NCBI GenBank assembly: GCA_026410415.1
Contig: JAPMLR010000001.1
Span: 310,001 to 374,000, forward strand
Direction: 5' to 3'
DNA: 64,000 nucleotides
Origin: Denitratimonas yunnanensis (SeqCode)
GTDB taxonomy: Bacteria; Pseudomonadota; Gammaproteobacteria; Xanthomonadales; Xanthomonadaceae
The position numbers were made by a program, and so were the translations under genes. Below the pieces are notes generated by a model. It was given only the letters and a program-made list of their open reading frames with translations. It did no database searches and was not told where the DNA came from. Of this stretch, positions 46,353-55,318 are shown piece after piece (the stretch's first letter is position 1; every line of letters starts with the position of its first letter).

Positions 46353-47167
46353 ATCGGGTGGCAGTTGCCGGTGATGCCGACGCTCCCGTGTTCCACAGCG
46401 CGATCTATTCGGGCACGGTGGTGCATCGTCGTCATGTGCCGGATGTGCATCGCTTCCGTTATCGCATGGCGCAGCTGTATCTGGATCTGGACGAACTGGA
46501 TCGGGTTTTCGCCGGGCGCTGGCTGTGGTCCGGCAATGGCAGGAATCTGGCCGAGTTCCGCCGCAGTGATTATCTGGGTGCGCCCGAAGTACCGCTGGCC
46601 GAAGCGGTCAGGGCTCGGGTGGAACAGGACACCGGGTATCGTCCCGCCGGGCCGATCCGGCTGCTGACGCACCTGCGCTACTTCGGGCATGTGTTCAATC
46701 CGGTGAGCTTCTATTACTGCCATGCCGCCGATGGCCAGACACTCGAATGCATCGTGGCCGAGATCACCAACACGCCGTGGCGCGAGCGTTTCAGCTATGT
46801 GCTGCCGGTGAGCGAGGCGACACGGCGCGGGTCGATGCTGCATTGGGCCTTCGCCAAACGTTTCCACGTGTCGCCCTTCATGGCGATGGAGCGTGACTAC
46901 CGCTGGGCGTTCAGCCCGCCGGACGAGCGCCTGAGTGTGCGCATGGATGTGATGCAGCAGGAGCGCAAGGAGTTCGATGCCACGCTTTCGTTGCGTCGGC
47001 AACCACTGAATGCGGCCAGCCTGGCGAGCATGCTCTGGCGCTACCCGGCGATGACGATGCAGGTCGTCACGGCCATCCACTGGCAGGCGCTTCGCCTGTG
47101 GCTCAAGCGCACGCCATTCCACTCCCATCCCGACAAATCACTCGATTTCCCGCGAGGTCCAGCATGA
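46349..47167 (+). CDS. DUF1365 protein
   Basis: A 272-residue protein of the DUF1365 family: HSAIYSGTVVHRRHVPDVHRFRYRM at the start and the central LLTHLRYFGHVFNPVSFYYCHAADG (near 105-130), ending with VVTAIHWQALRLWLKRTPFHSHP. It is predicted soluble. No activity is established. It occurs almost always with an FAD oxidoreductase and a Cfa-like methyltransferase, as here, and so is probably a step or accessory in modifying acyl chains. Four-base overlaps on both sides. Confidence 0.93.
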   Translation: MNRVAVAGDADAPVFHSAIYSGTVVHRRHVPDVHRFRYRMAQLYLDLDELDRVFAGRWLWSGNGRNLAEFRRSDYLGAPEVPLAEAVRARVEQDTGYRPAGPIRLLTHLRYFGHVFNPVSFYYCHAADGQTLECIVAEITNTPWRERFSYVLPVSEATRRGSMLHWAFAKRFHVSPFMAMERDYRWAFSPPDERLSVRMDVMQQERKEFDATLSLRRQPLNAASLASMLWRYPAMTMQVVTAIHWQALRLWLKRTPFHSHPDKSLDFPRGPA

Positions 47168-48453
47168 GCGATATGGCCGATACCACTGTTCTTCCGTCAG
47201 CACGCTACGGCGCATTCGATCGCTTCCTGCGTACGCGCCTGTTGCAGCAGATGGCGACCCTGCAGGGTGCATCGCTGCGCATTTCCGATGTCCTGGGTGA
47301 GACGGTGTTGGGCTCACCCGGGCCGGACGGGGGCCTGATGGACATCCAGGTGGATGATCCTGCCTTCTATCGGGCCCTCGCCGGCAACGGCAGCGTGGGC
47401 GCGGCGGAGGCGTACATGGACGGAGCGTGGCGGTGCAACGATCTGGTCGGGCTGGTGCGGCTGCTGGTCCGCAATCGCGACCTGCTGGATGGCATGGAAA
47501 CCGGCACCGCACGTCTGGGTGGCTGGGTCATGCGTGCGGTGCACGCGCTGCGCGGCAACAGCCGCAATGGGGCGCGGCGCAACATCGCGGCGCATTACGA
47601 CCTTGGCAACGACTTTTTCTCGTTGTTCCTCTCGGATGACCTGATGTATTCCTCGGCGCTGTTCGAGGATGCTGCGGATACGCTGGAGCAGGCATCCACG
47701 CGCAAACTCGATGTCATCTGCCGCTCGCTGCAGTTGCGACCGGATGATCGGGTGATCGAAATCGGCAGCGGCTGGGGTGGCTTCGCGCTGCACGCGGCGC
47801 ACCATTACGGCTGTCACGTCACCACCACCACGATCTCGCGCGAGCAGCATGCGTTGGCCTGTGAACGGGTGGCGCGGGCGGGGTTGCAGGATCGCGTCAC
47901 GGTACTGCTGGAGGACTACCGCGACCTTTCAGGGCAATACGACAAGCTGGTGTCCATCGAGATGATCGAGGCCGTCGGCGCACTGTATCTGGAGGGTTAT
48001 TTCGCGAAGATCGGGCAGTTGCTCAAGCCTGATGGGCTGGCTTTGTTGCAGGCCATCACGATCGAGGACCACCGTTATGCGCAGGCGTTGCGCTCGGTGG
48101 ATTTCATCAAGCGGCATGTGTTCCCAGGCTCGTTCATTCCTTCCATCCAGGCCATGCTTTCGGCCAAGACCCGCAGCACCGATCTGGCCTTGCTGAGTCT
48201 GTCCGATTTCGGTGGTTCCTACGCACGCACCCTGCAATTGTGGCGCGAGCGTTTCATGGCGCGATTGCCGGAGGTGCGTGCCCAGGGCTTCGACGAGCGC
48301 TTCATCCGCCTGTGGGAGTTCTATCTGTCTTACTGCGAAGGCGGCTTCCGTGAGCGATCCATCGGCGTGGCGCATCTGTTGTTCGCCAAGCCGGGTCGAC
48401 GCGAAGCCGGATTCGGATTCCCCGGTGCTGTCACCTCGCGAGTCCCGGCATGA
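47164..48453 (+). CDS. cfa: Cyclopropane-fatty-acyl-phospholipid synthase
   Basis: A 429-residue SAM-dependent enzyme. An N-terminal lipid-binding region (about 1-140) includes GNGSVGAAEAYMDGAWRCNDL. The catalytic part starts NIAAHYDLGNDFFSLFLSDDLMYSSALF with motif I VIEIGSGWGGFALHAAHHYG, then SIEMIEAVG and IKRHVFPGSFIPS. It methylenates double bonds of membrane lipids to cyclopropane rings or related branched chains. The upstream desaturase could make its substrate. ATGA overlaps with both neighbours. Confidence 0.95.
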   Translation: MSDMADTTVLPSARYGAFDRFLRTRLLQQMATLQGASLRISDVLGETVLGSPGPDGGLMDIQVDDPAFYRALAGNGSVGAAEAYMDGAWRCNDLVGLVRLLVRNRDLLDGMETGTARLGGWVMRAVHALRGNSRNGARRNIAAHYDLGNDFFSLFLSDDLMYSSALFEDAADTLEQASTRKLDVICRSLQLRPDDRVIEIGSGWGGFALHAAHHYGCHVTTTTISREQHALACERVARAGLQDRVTVLLEDYRDLSGQYDKLVSIEMIEAVGALYLEGYFAKIGQLLKPDGLALLQAITIEDHRYAQALRSVDFIKRHVFPGSFIPSIQAMLSAKTRSTDLALLSLSDFGGSYARTLQLWRERFMARLPEVRAQGFDERFIRLWEFYLSYCEGGFRERSIGVAHLLFAKPGRREAGFGFPGAVTSRVPA

Positions 48454-49232
48454 ACATCGCCGTTGCCTTGTTGGTCGTCTGGGTGGTGGCGGCGCTGCTG
48501 CAGGCGGCTGGCTGGGTCTGGCAGCAACGTCGCCGCAATGCCGGCATCGTCGATGTGATCTGGGCCGGTGGCCTGGGTGTGGCGGCGGTGCTGATGGCCA
48601 TCCTCGGGAATGGCGCCCTGTGGCCGCGCATCACGCTGGCAGCATTGGGGGGCGCCTGGAGCTTGCGCCTGACCTTGCACCTGTGGCGACGCATGGGGAG
48701 CGAAGGCGAGGATGGTCGCTACGCGTATCTGCGCACCATCTGGGGCGACGGAGGCACGCGCTGGTTCGCCTTCTTCCAGGCCCAGGCGTTTCTGGTGGTG
48801 CTGTTTGCGCTGCCGTTTCTGGCGGTGGCGCGCAACCCGCAGGACGGCTTGACGCCATGGTGGATCGCCGCCGTGATGGTTTGGCTCGGCAGCGTGGTGG
48901 GCGAGGCCGTGGCCGATGCGCAACTGGCGCGCTTCCGGCGCGATCCGGCGCGCCGTGACAGGGTATGCCGTGATGGTTTGTGGCGCTACTCGCGCCATCC
49001 CAACTACTTCTTCGAATGGCTGCACTGGTTCGCCTACGCGTTGCTGGCGGTGGGTTCGCCGCTGGCGTGGCTGGCCTGGTGCGGACCGTTGCTGATGTAC
49101 GTGTTCCTGCGCTGGTTGAGCGGGATTCCGTTCACCGAAATGCAGGCATTGCGCTCGCGTGGCGATGACTATCGCCATTACCAGCGCACCACTCCGATGT
49201 TCTTTCCCTGGTTCCCGAGGAGATTTCCATGA
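48450..49232 (+). CDS. DUF1295 integral membrane protein (steroid 5-alpha-reductase-like)
   Basis: A 260-residue membrane protein of seven or so helices with the C-terminal signature GLWRYSRHPNYFFEWLHW and TEMQALRSRGDDYRHYQRTTPMFFPWFP. DUF1295 is related to steroid 5-alpha reductases and isoprenylcysteine methyltransferases, which act on lipid-like substrates using NADPH or SAM. Its role with Cfa is unknown, and reduction or methylation of a modified acyl chain are options. ATGA overlaps with both neighbours. Confidence 0.93.
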   Translation: MNIAVALLVVWVVAALLQAAGWVWQQRRRNAGIVDVIWAGGLGVAAVLMAILGNGALWPRITLAALGGAWSLRLTLHLWRRMGSEGEDGRYAYLRTIWGDGGTRWFAFFQAQAFLVVLFALPFLAVARNPQDGLTPWWIAAVMVWLGSVVGEAVADAQLARFRRDPARRDRVCRDGLWRYSRHPNYFFEWLHWFAYALLAVGSPLAWLAWCGPLLMYVFLRWLSGIPFTEMQALRSRGDDYRHYQRTTPMFFPWFPRRFP

Positions 49233-50329
49233 TCAGCTTCAACGACCTGTCAGCACCCGCTCAGGATGTCCTGCAAGCCGGGCGAGCTGCGCCCGGCTTG
49301 CTCGGCCTGGCTGAACGTGGACTCTTGCCTGATGCATGGGTTAGGACTGGCATCAGACGGCTGTGCGCCCAGCGCCTGCGGGACGAGTCGGCCGGTGGTA
49401 TACAGGCACAATCGGCACGGCTCATGCAGAATCTGGCTGCATTGCGCAACAGTCCGGTGGCCATCCACACCGATGCCGCGAACCGTCAGCATTACGAATT
49501 GCCCCCCGGTTTCTTCGAACAGTGCCTCGGTCCCAGACTGAAATACTCCTGCTGCCTCTACCCCAATGGTGACGAAACTCTGGCCCAGGCCGAGGAGGCC
49601 ATGCTGGCGCTGTACTGCGAGCGTGCCGGACTTGCCGATGGCCAGGACATCCTCGAACTGGGGTGTGGCTGGGGTTCGCTGACGCTGTGGATGGCGCAGT
49701 GCTATCCGACGTCCCGCATCACGGCGGTATCCAACTCGCATGCGCAGCGTGAGTTCATCATGCGGCGATGCGCCGAGCGTGGGCTGGCGAACGTGCAAGT
49801 AATCACGTGCGACGTGAATCAACTGGCGCTGGAAGCGGCGTGTTTCGATCGCTGCGTGTCGATCGAGATGTTCGAACACGTGCGCAACCAGGAAGTCCTG
49901 CTCTCGCGCATTGCGGGCTGGCTGCGTCCTCAGGGGCAATTGTTCGTGCACATCTTCTGCCATCGCACCCTGTTGTATCCGTTCGAAACATCGGGTGATG
50001 ACAACTGGATGGGGCGGCACTTCTTTACCGGAGGGATCATGCCTTCCGCCGACACGCTGGCGTTTTTCCAGCGTGATCTGGTCCTGGAGGATCGCTGGCT
50101 GCTGGATGGCCGTCATTACCAGCGCACCGCCAATCATTGGCTGCAGCGTCAGGATGCCGCGCGCGATCAGGTCATGAATGTGCTGGAGCCGGCCTATGGT
50201 GCAAACGCGACACTGTGGTTCCAGCGTTGGCGCATGTTCTGGATGGCGTGTGCGGAGTTGTTCGGCTACGCCGGAGGCCAGGAATGGATGGTGGCACATT
50301 ACCGCTTCGCCAAGAGGGTCGGGCAATGA
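49229..50329 (+). CDS. Second Cfa-like SAM-dependent methyltransferase
   Basis: A 366-residue methyltransferase of the Cfa/coclaurine N-methyltransferase group. Motif I is ILELGCGWGSLTLWMAQ near residue 146. The acidic CVSIEMFEHVRNQEVLLSRI is near 210, and GGIMPSADTLAFFQRDLVLEDRWLLDGRHYQRT follows. It lacks the Cfa N-terminal lipid domain, so its acceptor may differ from the synthase two genes upstream. Furan-fatty-acid pathways use such a second methylase, and that is a possibility only. Joined by ATGA overlaps on both sides. Confidence 0.9.
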   Translation: MISFNDLSAPAQDVLQAGRAAPGLLGLAERGLLPDAWVRTGIRRLCAQRLRDESAGGIQAQSARLMQNLAALRNSPVAIHTDAANRQHYELPPGFFEQCLGPRLKYSCCLYPNGDETLAQAEEAMLALYCERAGLADGQDILELGCGWGSLTLWMAQCYPTSRITAVSNSHAQREFIMRRCAERGLANVQVITCDVNQLALEAACFDRCVSIEMFEHVRNQEVLLSRIAGWLRPQGQLFVHIFCHRTLLYPFETSGDDNWMGRHFFTGGIMPSADTLAFFQRDLVLEDRWLLDGRHYQRTANHWLQRQDAARDQVMNVLEPAYGANATLWFQRWRMFWMACAELFGYAGGQEWMVAHYRFAKRVGQ

Positions 50330-50895
50330 GTCGCCTCGCGGTGTTTGCCGGTGTGGCGGCAGCGGCGCTGATCGGTTGTTCGCATCAACTGCCGGCAGTG
50401 AAGCCGGTGCCGCGGGTCGACATCGAGCGTTACATGGGCGACTGGTATGTCATCGCGCACATCCCCAGCCGCCCCGAGCGTGAGGCCTTCAATGCGGTGG
50501 AAAGCTATGCCCTGGACGCCAAGGGCAGGGTGCAAACCACGTTTCGTTTTCGCAAGGGCAGTTTCGACGCGCCACTGGAAACGATGCGTCCGGTCGGTTT
50601 CGTGCGGCCTGGCACCGGCAATGCAGTCTGGGGCATGCGATTCGTCTGGCCGATAAAGGCCGAGTTCGTGATCACGTATCTGGATCCGGACTATCGCACC
50701 ACCATCGTCGCGCGGAGCAAACGCGATTACGCCTGGATCATGGCGCGCACGCCGCAACTCGATGAAGTCCAATACGAAGCGTTGGTGCAGGCATTGGTGG
50801 ATATCGGTTATGCACGCGATTCCGTGCGGAAAGTGCCGCAGCAGTGGCCGGAATCACGTAACGACAGATCCTTCGGTGCCGGTCTCGCGGAGTGA
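50326..50895 (+). CDS. blc: Outer-membrane lipocalin (Blc-like lipoprotein)
   Basis: A 189-residue lipoprotein: signal MSRLAVFAGVAAAALIGC with the lipid-bearing Cys near 18, then the lipocalin GxW block DIERYMGDWYVIAHIPSRPE and the later VVARSKRDYAWIMARTPQL. Blc binds lysophospholipids and fatty acids at the outer membrane. As the last gene of the lipid operon it could trap damaged or modified lipids. It overlaps the methyltransferase by four bases. The polyamine transporter genes end 14 bases beyond on the other strand. Confidence 0.93.
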   Translation: MSRLAVFAGVAAAALIGCSHQLPAVKPVPRVDIERYMGDWYVIAHIPSRPEREAFNAVESYALDAKGRVQTTFRFRKGSFDAPLETMRPVGFVRPGTGNAVWGMRFVWPIKAEFVITYLDPDYRTTIVARSKRDYAWIMARTPQLDEVQYEALVQALVDIGYARDSVRKVPQQWPESRNDRSFGAGLAE

Positions 50896-50909
50896 CCGAG
50901 CCACGGGAG

Positions 50910-51716
50910 CTAGCGCGTCTGCGTTTTCTGTTGCCGATGCAGCAGGATGCCGGCCACTGTGACCGCCACCATCACCAAGCCCACGATCAAGGTCGCTAGC
51001 GCATTGATTTCCGGCGTGACGCCGAGCTTCACCTTGGAGTAGATCAGCATCGGCAGCGTGCTGGCACCGGGGCCGGAGGTAAAGCTGGCGATGACCAGAT
51101 CATCCAGCGACAGGGTGAATGCGAGCAGCCAGCCGGCCAGCAGCGCGGGAGCGATCAGCGGCAACGTGATGAGGAAGAACACCTTCCAGGGGCGCGCTCC
51201 GAGATCCATCGCGGCCTCTTCGAGGCTGGCATCCATCATCGTCAGGCGTGACCGCACCACGACCGTGACGTAGCAGGCCGAAAAAGTCACATGGGCCAGC
51301 GTGATCGTGGTCATGCCGCGCGTCGGCCAGCCGATCAGTTGCTGCATGCTGACGAACAGCAACAACGCCGAGAGGCCGAGCATCACTTCCGGCATCACCA
51401 GCGGCGCGGAGTTCATCAGGGACAGCAATCCCCTGCCGGTGAAACGCCCGAATCGTGCCAATGCCAAGCCAGCGGCGGTACCGACGATGACGGCCAAGGT
51501 CGCACTCATGCTGGCAATCATGAAACTGCGCCAGGCTGCGGCCAGCACTTGTTCGTTCTGGAACAGGCGTGCGTACCACTCGGTGGAGAATCCTCCCCAC
51601 ACCGTCACCAGCCGCGACTTGTTGAACGAGAAGACGATGACCGAGACGATCGGGACATAAAGGAAGGCGTAGCCGAACGCCATCATCGTGTAGAGCATCC
51701 AGGGCTTGCGGTTCAT
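50910..51716 (-). CDS. potI: Polyamine ABC transporter permease (PotI-like)
   Basis: A 268-residue permease with about six helices: LYTMMAFGYAFLYVPIVSVIVFSFN, then the EAA loop EEAAMDLGARPWKVFFLITLPLIAPA, which contacts the ATPase. With PotH it forms the membrane channel for putrescine or spermidine. It is the last gene of a potF-G-H-I order on the minus strand, and its ATG overlaps the potH stop by one base (TGATG). The converging lipocalin gene ends 14 bases away. Confidence 0.9.
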   Translation of the reverse strand: MNRKPWMLYTMMAFGYAFLYVPIVSVIVFSFNKSRLVTVWGGFSTEWYARLFQNEQVLAAAWRSFMIASMSATLAVIVGTAAGLALARFGRFTGRGLLSLMNSAPLVMPEVMLGLSALLLFVSMQQLIGWPTRGMTTITLAHVTFSACYVTVVVRSRLTMMDASLEEAAMDLGARPWKVFFLITLPLIAPALLAGWLLAFTLSLDDLVIASFTSGPGASTLPMLIYSKVKLGVTPEINALATLIVGLVMVAVTVAGILLHRQQKTQTR

Positions 51717-52702
51717 CAGCCTGCCTCCTGCCGTTCGCGCTTGTTCTCCACGTATTCGAAGATCAACGTGGGGACCACGATCAACAGCAGCATGGCCACA
51801 GCCACTGCCGATGCCAGTGGCCAGTCGCGGTTGGTGAAGAACTCGGTCCACAGCACGCGGCCGATGGTGATGGCATCCGGGCCACCGAGGATGTCCGGAA
51901 TCACGAATTCACCCACGGCGGGGATGAACACCAGCATTGCGCCGGCGATGATGCCGGGCAATGACAGGGGCAAGGTGATGCGCAGGAAGGCTTCCCAGGG
52001 GCGCGCACCAAGGTCTTCCGCCGCTTCCAGCAAAGTGAAATCCATGCGCATCAGATTGGCGGTGAGCGGCAGGATCATGAAGGGCAGGTAGTTGTAGACG
52101 ATGCCGATATAGACGGCGAGATTGGTGTAAAGCAGTTCCAGAGGCTGCTCGATCACGCCCAACCACATCAGGAATTGGTTGATCAGACCATTGGTCTTGA
52201 GAATGCCGGTCATGGCGTAAGTGCGCAGCAGCGAGCTGGTCCAGAACGGCAGGATCACGCCGACCAGCAGCAGCATCCGCCACACGGGCGTGGCCCGTGC
52301 AATGCCGTAAGCGATGGGGTAGCCGATGAACAGCGCGATGACGGTCGAGACGCCGGCAAACAGCAGCGAGTTCAGGTAGGCCTTCAAGTACAGGCTGTCC
52401 TTCAGGAGCGCGAGGTAGTTTGCCCAGGTCAGCCGCACCGTGAGTGCGCCGTCCTGGGCGTGATCGAACAACGCGGAGTAGGGCGGCGTCTGTCCGAACA
52501 GTGCCGTCGCGAAGCTGATCTTGATGACGATCACGAAGGGGACCAGGAAGAACAACCCGAGCCACAGGGTCGGGATGCCAATCACCAGAAGACGACCGCG
52601 ATGGGTACGGAACTCCTGTCCGATGCTTCCGAACCAGCGGAAAAGATTGCGGACGACCTGATCCCAGAAGCTGCCGAACTCGCCGCCGCGCGAGTCGCTC
52701 AT
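51716..52702 (-). CDS. potH: Polyamine ABC transporter permease (PotH-like)
   Basis: A 328-residue permease with six or so helices. The first is TLWLGLFFLVPFVIVIKISF. The EAA loop is EAAEDLGARPWEAFLRITLPLSLPG. Both the large periplasmic loop and the family order agree with PotH. The N-terminus (MSDSRGGEFGSFWDQV) is soluble. Its ATG overlaps the potG stop by four bases (52699-52702), and potI follows with a one-base overlap. Confidence 0.9.
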   Translation of the reverse strand: MSDSRGGEFGSFWDQVVRNLFRWFGSIGQEFRTHRGRLLVIGIPTLWLGLFFLVPFVIVIKISFATALFGQTPPYSALFDHAQDGALTVRLTWANYLALLKDSLYLKAYLNSLLFAGVSTVIALFIGYPIAYGIARATPVWRMLLLVGVILPFWTSSLLRTYAMTGILKTNGLINQFLMWLGVIEQPLELLYTNLAVYIGIVYNYLPFMILPLTANLMRMDFTLLEAAEDLGARPWEAFLRITLPLSLPGIIAGAMLVFIPAVGEFVIPDILGGPDAITIGRVLWTEFFTNRDWPLASAVAVAMLLLIVVPTLIFEYVENKRERQEAG

Positions 52703-53847
52703 GACGGCAACACCACGGCCGATCCGGCCTCCCAGGAGAGGTAAAGTGTGTCGTCCCAGTCGTAATGCGGCTCGGAGCTGCGCTGGATGTGGGTTTCCTG
52801 TACCCGGATGACCGCGCCGCTCGCTGTCTTGACCTGATAGATGGAGACATCGCCGAGATAGGCGATTTCCACCACCCGGCCGACCGCGACATTTTCGGCG
52901 CGGGGTTCGACCTCATGCACGTCGATCTTTTCCGGACGGACCGAGACCGAGACCGGCGTTCCAACCGGGATCGGGTCAGCGTGACGCGCGAGGATCTCGG
53001 CATCGAGTGCATCGCAGTACACCTGCACCGTGCCGGCGTCCTCATCCTGCGAGGCGATGCGCCCCTCGAACAGGTTGGTGGCGCCGATGAACTCGGCGAC
53101 GAAGCGCGTGGCGGGGTATTCGTACAGCCCCGCAGGCGTGGAGACCTGGGCAATCGCACCGTGATTCATCACCGCCAGGCGCGAGGCCATGGTCATGGCC
53201 TCCTCCTGGTCGTGCGTCACCAGCACGAAGGTCGTGCCGACACGCTCCTGGATGTTCATCAGCTCGAACTGGGTGTGTTCGCGCAGCTTGCGGTCGAGCG
53301 CGCCGAGCGGCTCGTCCAGCAGAAGCAGCTTGGGTTGCTTGGCCAGCGAACGTGCCAGTGCCACGCGCTGGCGCTGTCCGCCGGAAAGCTGGTCGGGTTT
53401 TCGCTTGCCGAGGTCCGGCATCCTCACCAGTTCCAGCATCTGCGCCACGCGGTCGCGGATTTCGCTCGCGGACAGGCGATCTTGCTTCAGGCCGAACGCG
53501 ATGTTCTGTTCCACCGTCATGTGCGGGAACAGCGCATAGCTCTGGAACATCATGTTGACCGGTCGCTCGTAGGGCGGCAGGTCGGAGATGTCCACGCCAT
53601 CGATCAGGATGGTGCCTCGATCCGGCTTGACCAGTCCGGCCAGAATGCGCAAGAGGGTGCTCTTGCCGGAGCCCGAGCCGCCCAGCAGAGCGAAAAGTTC
53701 ACCCTTGTAGATGTCGAGTGAAACATCGTCGCAGGCGTAGACCTTGCCGTAGGTCTTGGTGACGTTCTGGATGCGCAGAAATGGCTGCGCAGCAGGATCC
53801 TGCCACGGTGCAACCGGGGCAGGGCGGCGAATCGGGGTCTGGGACAT
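52699..53847 (-). CDS. potG: Polyamine ABC transporter ATPase (PotG-like)
   Basis: A 382-residue ATPase. Walker A LLGGSGSGKSTLLRIL, signature LSGGQRQRVALARSLA and Walker B LLLLDEPLGALDRKLREHTQ are all intact, followed by the regulatory TOBE domain (VSVRPEKIDVHEV). It powers uptake through PotH and PotI. The start is ATG at 53847 (MSQTPIRRPA), which fits PotG better than the longer frame to 54048. It lies 28 bases after potF and overlaps potH by four bases. Confidence 0.93.
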   Translation of the reverse strand: MSQTPIRRPAPVAPWQDPAAQPFLRIQNVTKTYGKVYACDDVSLDIYKGELFALLGGSGSGKSTLLRILAGLVKPDRGTILIDGVDISDLPPYERPVNMMFQSYALFPHMTVEQNIAFGLKQDRLSASEIRDRVAQMLELVRMPDLGKRKPDQLSGGQRQRVALARSLAKQPKLLLLDEPLGALDRKLREHTQFELMNIQERVGTTFVLVTHDQEEAMTMASRLAVMNHGAIAQVSTPAGLYEYPATRFVAEFIGATNLFEGRIASQDEDAGTVQVYCDALDAEILARHADPIPVGTPVSVSVRPEKIDVHEVEPRAENVAVGRVVEIAYLGDVSIYQVKTASGAVIRVQETHIQRSSEPHYDWDDTLYLSWEAGSAVVLPS

Positions 53848-53875
53848 TTCCGGGTTCCTGAGGCAGGGCGCAGCG

Positions 53876-55015
53876 TTACTGTCCGCTCTTGATTGCCGTC
53901 CAGGCGCGGACGCGCTGACGCTGCAGGGATTCGGGCAACGACGCCGGATCCACCAGCTTGGCGACCACCTCGGGCGGAGGATAGACGCCGGGGTTTCCGG
54001 CGATGTCCTCGTCCAGAAGTTCCGTGGCAGCGGTGTTGGGATTGGCATAGCCGACGTAGTCGCTGATCGCGGCGATCACGCCGGGTTGCATCAGGAAGTC
54101 GATGAAGGCGTGGGCATTCTCGGGGTGTGGTGCATCCTTGGGAATGGCCATCAGATCGAACCAGCGCACTGCGCCTTCCTTCGGGATGATGAACTCGATC
54201 TCGACGCCGTTTTCGGCCTCCTCGGCGCGGTCGCGCGCCTGGAACACATCGCCCGAGTAGCCCATCGCCAGGCACAGATCGCCGTTGGCCAGATCGTCGA
54301 TGTACTTGGAGGAGTTGAAATAGCGGATCGATGGACGAATCGCGGCATAGGCGGATTTCACCATCTCGATCTGTGCTTCATCGCGCGTGTTGGCGTCCTG
54401 TCCGAGCCAGATCAGCGCTGCGGAGAAGGCTTCCTGTTCATCGTCGAGCACGCTGATGCCGCAGCGTGCGAGCTTGGCGGCGTTGGCCGGGTCGAACAGC
54501 AGTGTCCACGAGTCGAGTTCCACGTCCTCGCCGAGCGCCTCCTTCACTTTCGCCACATTGATCCCGATGCCGGTGGTGCCCCACATGTATGGCACGGTGT
54601 GCATATTGCCCGGATCCACATCCGCCAGCGCAGTGAGCAGGCCGGCGTCGATGTTGGAGAGATTCTGCAGCTTGCTCTTGTCGAGTGGTGCGAAAATGCC
54701 GGCAGCGATCTGGCGCTGCGCGAAAGGCCGAGCCGAAGGGAACACCACGTCGTAGCCCGAGCCACCGGTAACGAGCTTGGCCTCGAGCATTTCGTTGGAG
54801 TCGTAGACGTCGTAGACGACCTTGATCCCCGTGGCCTTCTGGAACTGCGCCACGGTGTCTTCCGCCACGTAGTCAGACCAGTTGTAGACGTGCAGCACCT
54901 TGGCTTCAGCCCCTGGTACAGCGGGCGATGCGGCATCGGGTGCCTTGTCACCACCACACGCAGCCAGCGCCAGACAGGCAGCAAGCAGCGCCATCGATTT
55001 GCGGTTACCGATCAT
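53876..55015 (-). CDS. potF: Polyamine-binding periplasmic lipoprotein (PotF-like)
   Basis: A 379-residue binding protein with a lipoprotein signal (LLAACLALAACGG, Cys near 20). VLHVYNWSDYVAEDTVAQFQKATGIKVVYDVYDSNEMLEAKL is the PotD/PotF opening. The ligand aspartates and tryptophan appear in WGTTGIGIN and WFDLMAIPKDAPHPENAHAFIDFLM. It delivers putrescine or a similar polyamine to PotGHI, whose genes follow. The start is ATG at 55015 (MIGNRKSMALL). It opens the pot operon. Confidence 0.93.
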   Translation of the reverse strand: MIGNRKSMALLAACLALAACGGDKAPDAASPAVPGAEAKVLHVYNWSDYVAEDTVAQFQKATGIKVVYDVYDSNEMLEAKLVTGGSGYDVVFPSARPFAQRQIAAGIFAPLDKSKLQNLSNIDAGLLTALADVDPGNMHTVPYMWGTTGIGINVAKVKEALGEDVELDSWTLLFDPANAAKLARCGISVLDDEQEAFSAALIWLGQDANTRDEAQIEMVKSAYAAIRPSIRYFNSSKYIDDLANGDLCLAMGYSGDVFQARDRAEEAENGVEIEFIIPKEGAVRWFDLMAIPKDAPHPENAHAFIDFLMQPGVIAAISDYVGYANPNTAATELLDEDIAGNPGVYPPPEVVAKLVDPASLPESLQRQRVRAWTAIKSGQ

Positions 55016-55318
55016 TGCAGTTTTCCATGCGGGCGCGGCCACGGTGCCGCAGCGTCGCATGTTCGGGAGCAAGCTTCAGACTGTCAACGGCTGGAATGGT
55101 TGCAAGCCTCGTGGAGCTGCATTTGTCATGTCTATGGTGTCTGCGCCGGTACAGGGCAAGCCGTGGCTGCGGAAACTGCAGGGCGCAGCACCGATTTGAG
55201 CACCATGATCCATGCGGCCAACGCGATCTGCGCGTGGCAGCGCGAAAGCACTTCTTCTGCGTGGATTACTTCGGTAATGTAGACCGGTTTTCCTCCCCTC
55301 TCAGCTGGAGTACCTCCG
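55016..55318. other. Divergent intergenic region, no gene recognised
   Basis: 303 bases between potF (leftward) and the TorF-type gene (rightward). No conserved RNA or operator was recognised. At its right end GGAG-TAC-CTCC (55306-55316) forms a tiny hairpin that includes the Shine-Dalgarno of the TorF gene and could affect its translation. Confidence 0.5.
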
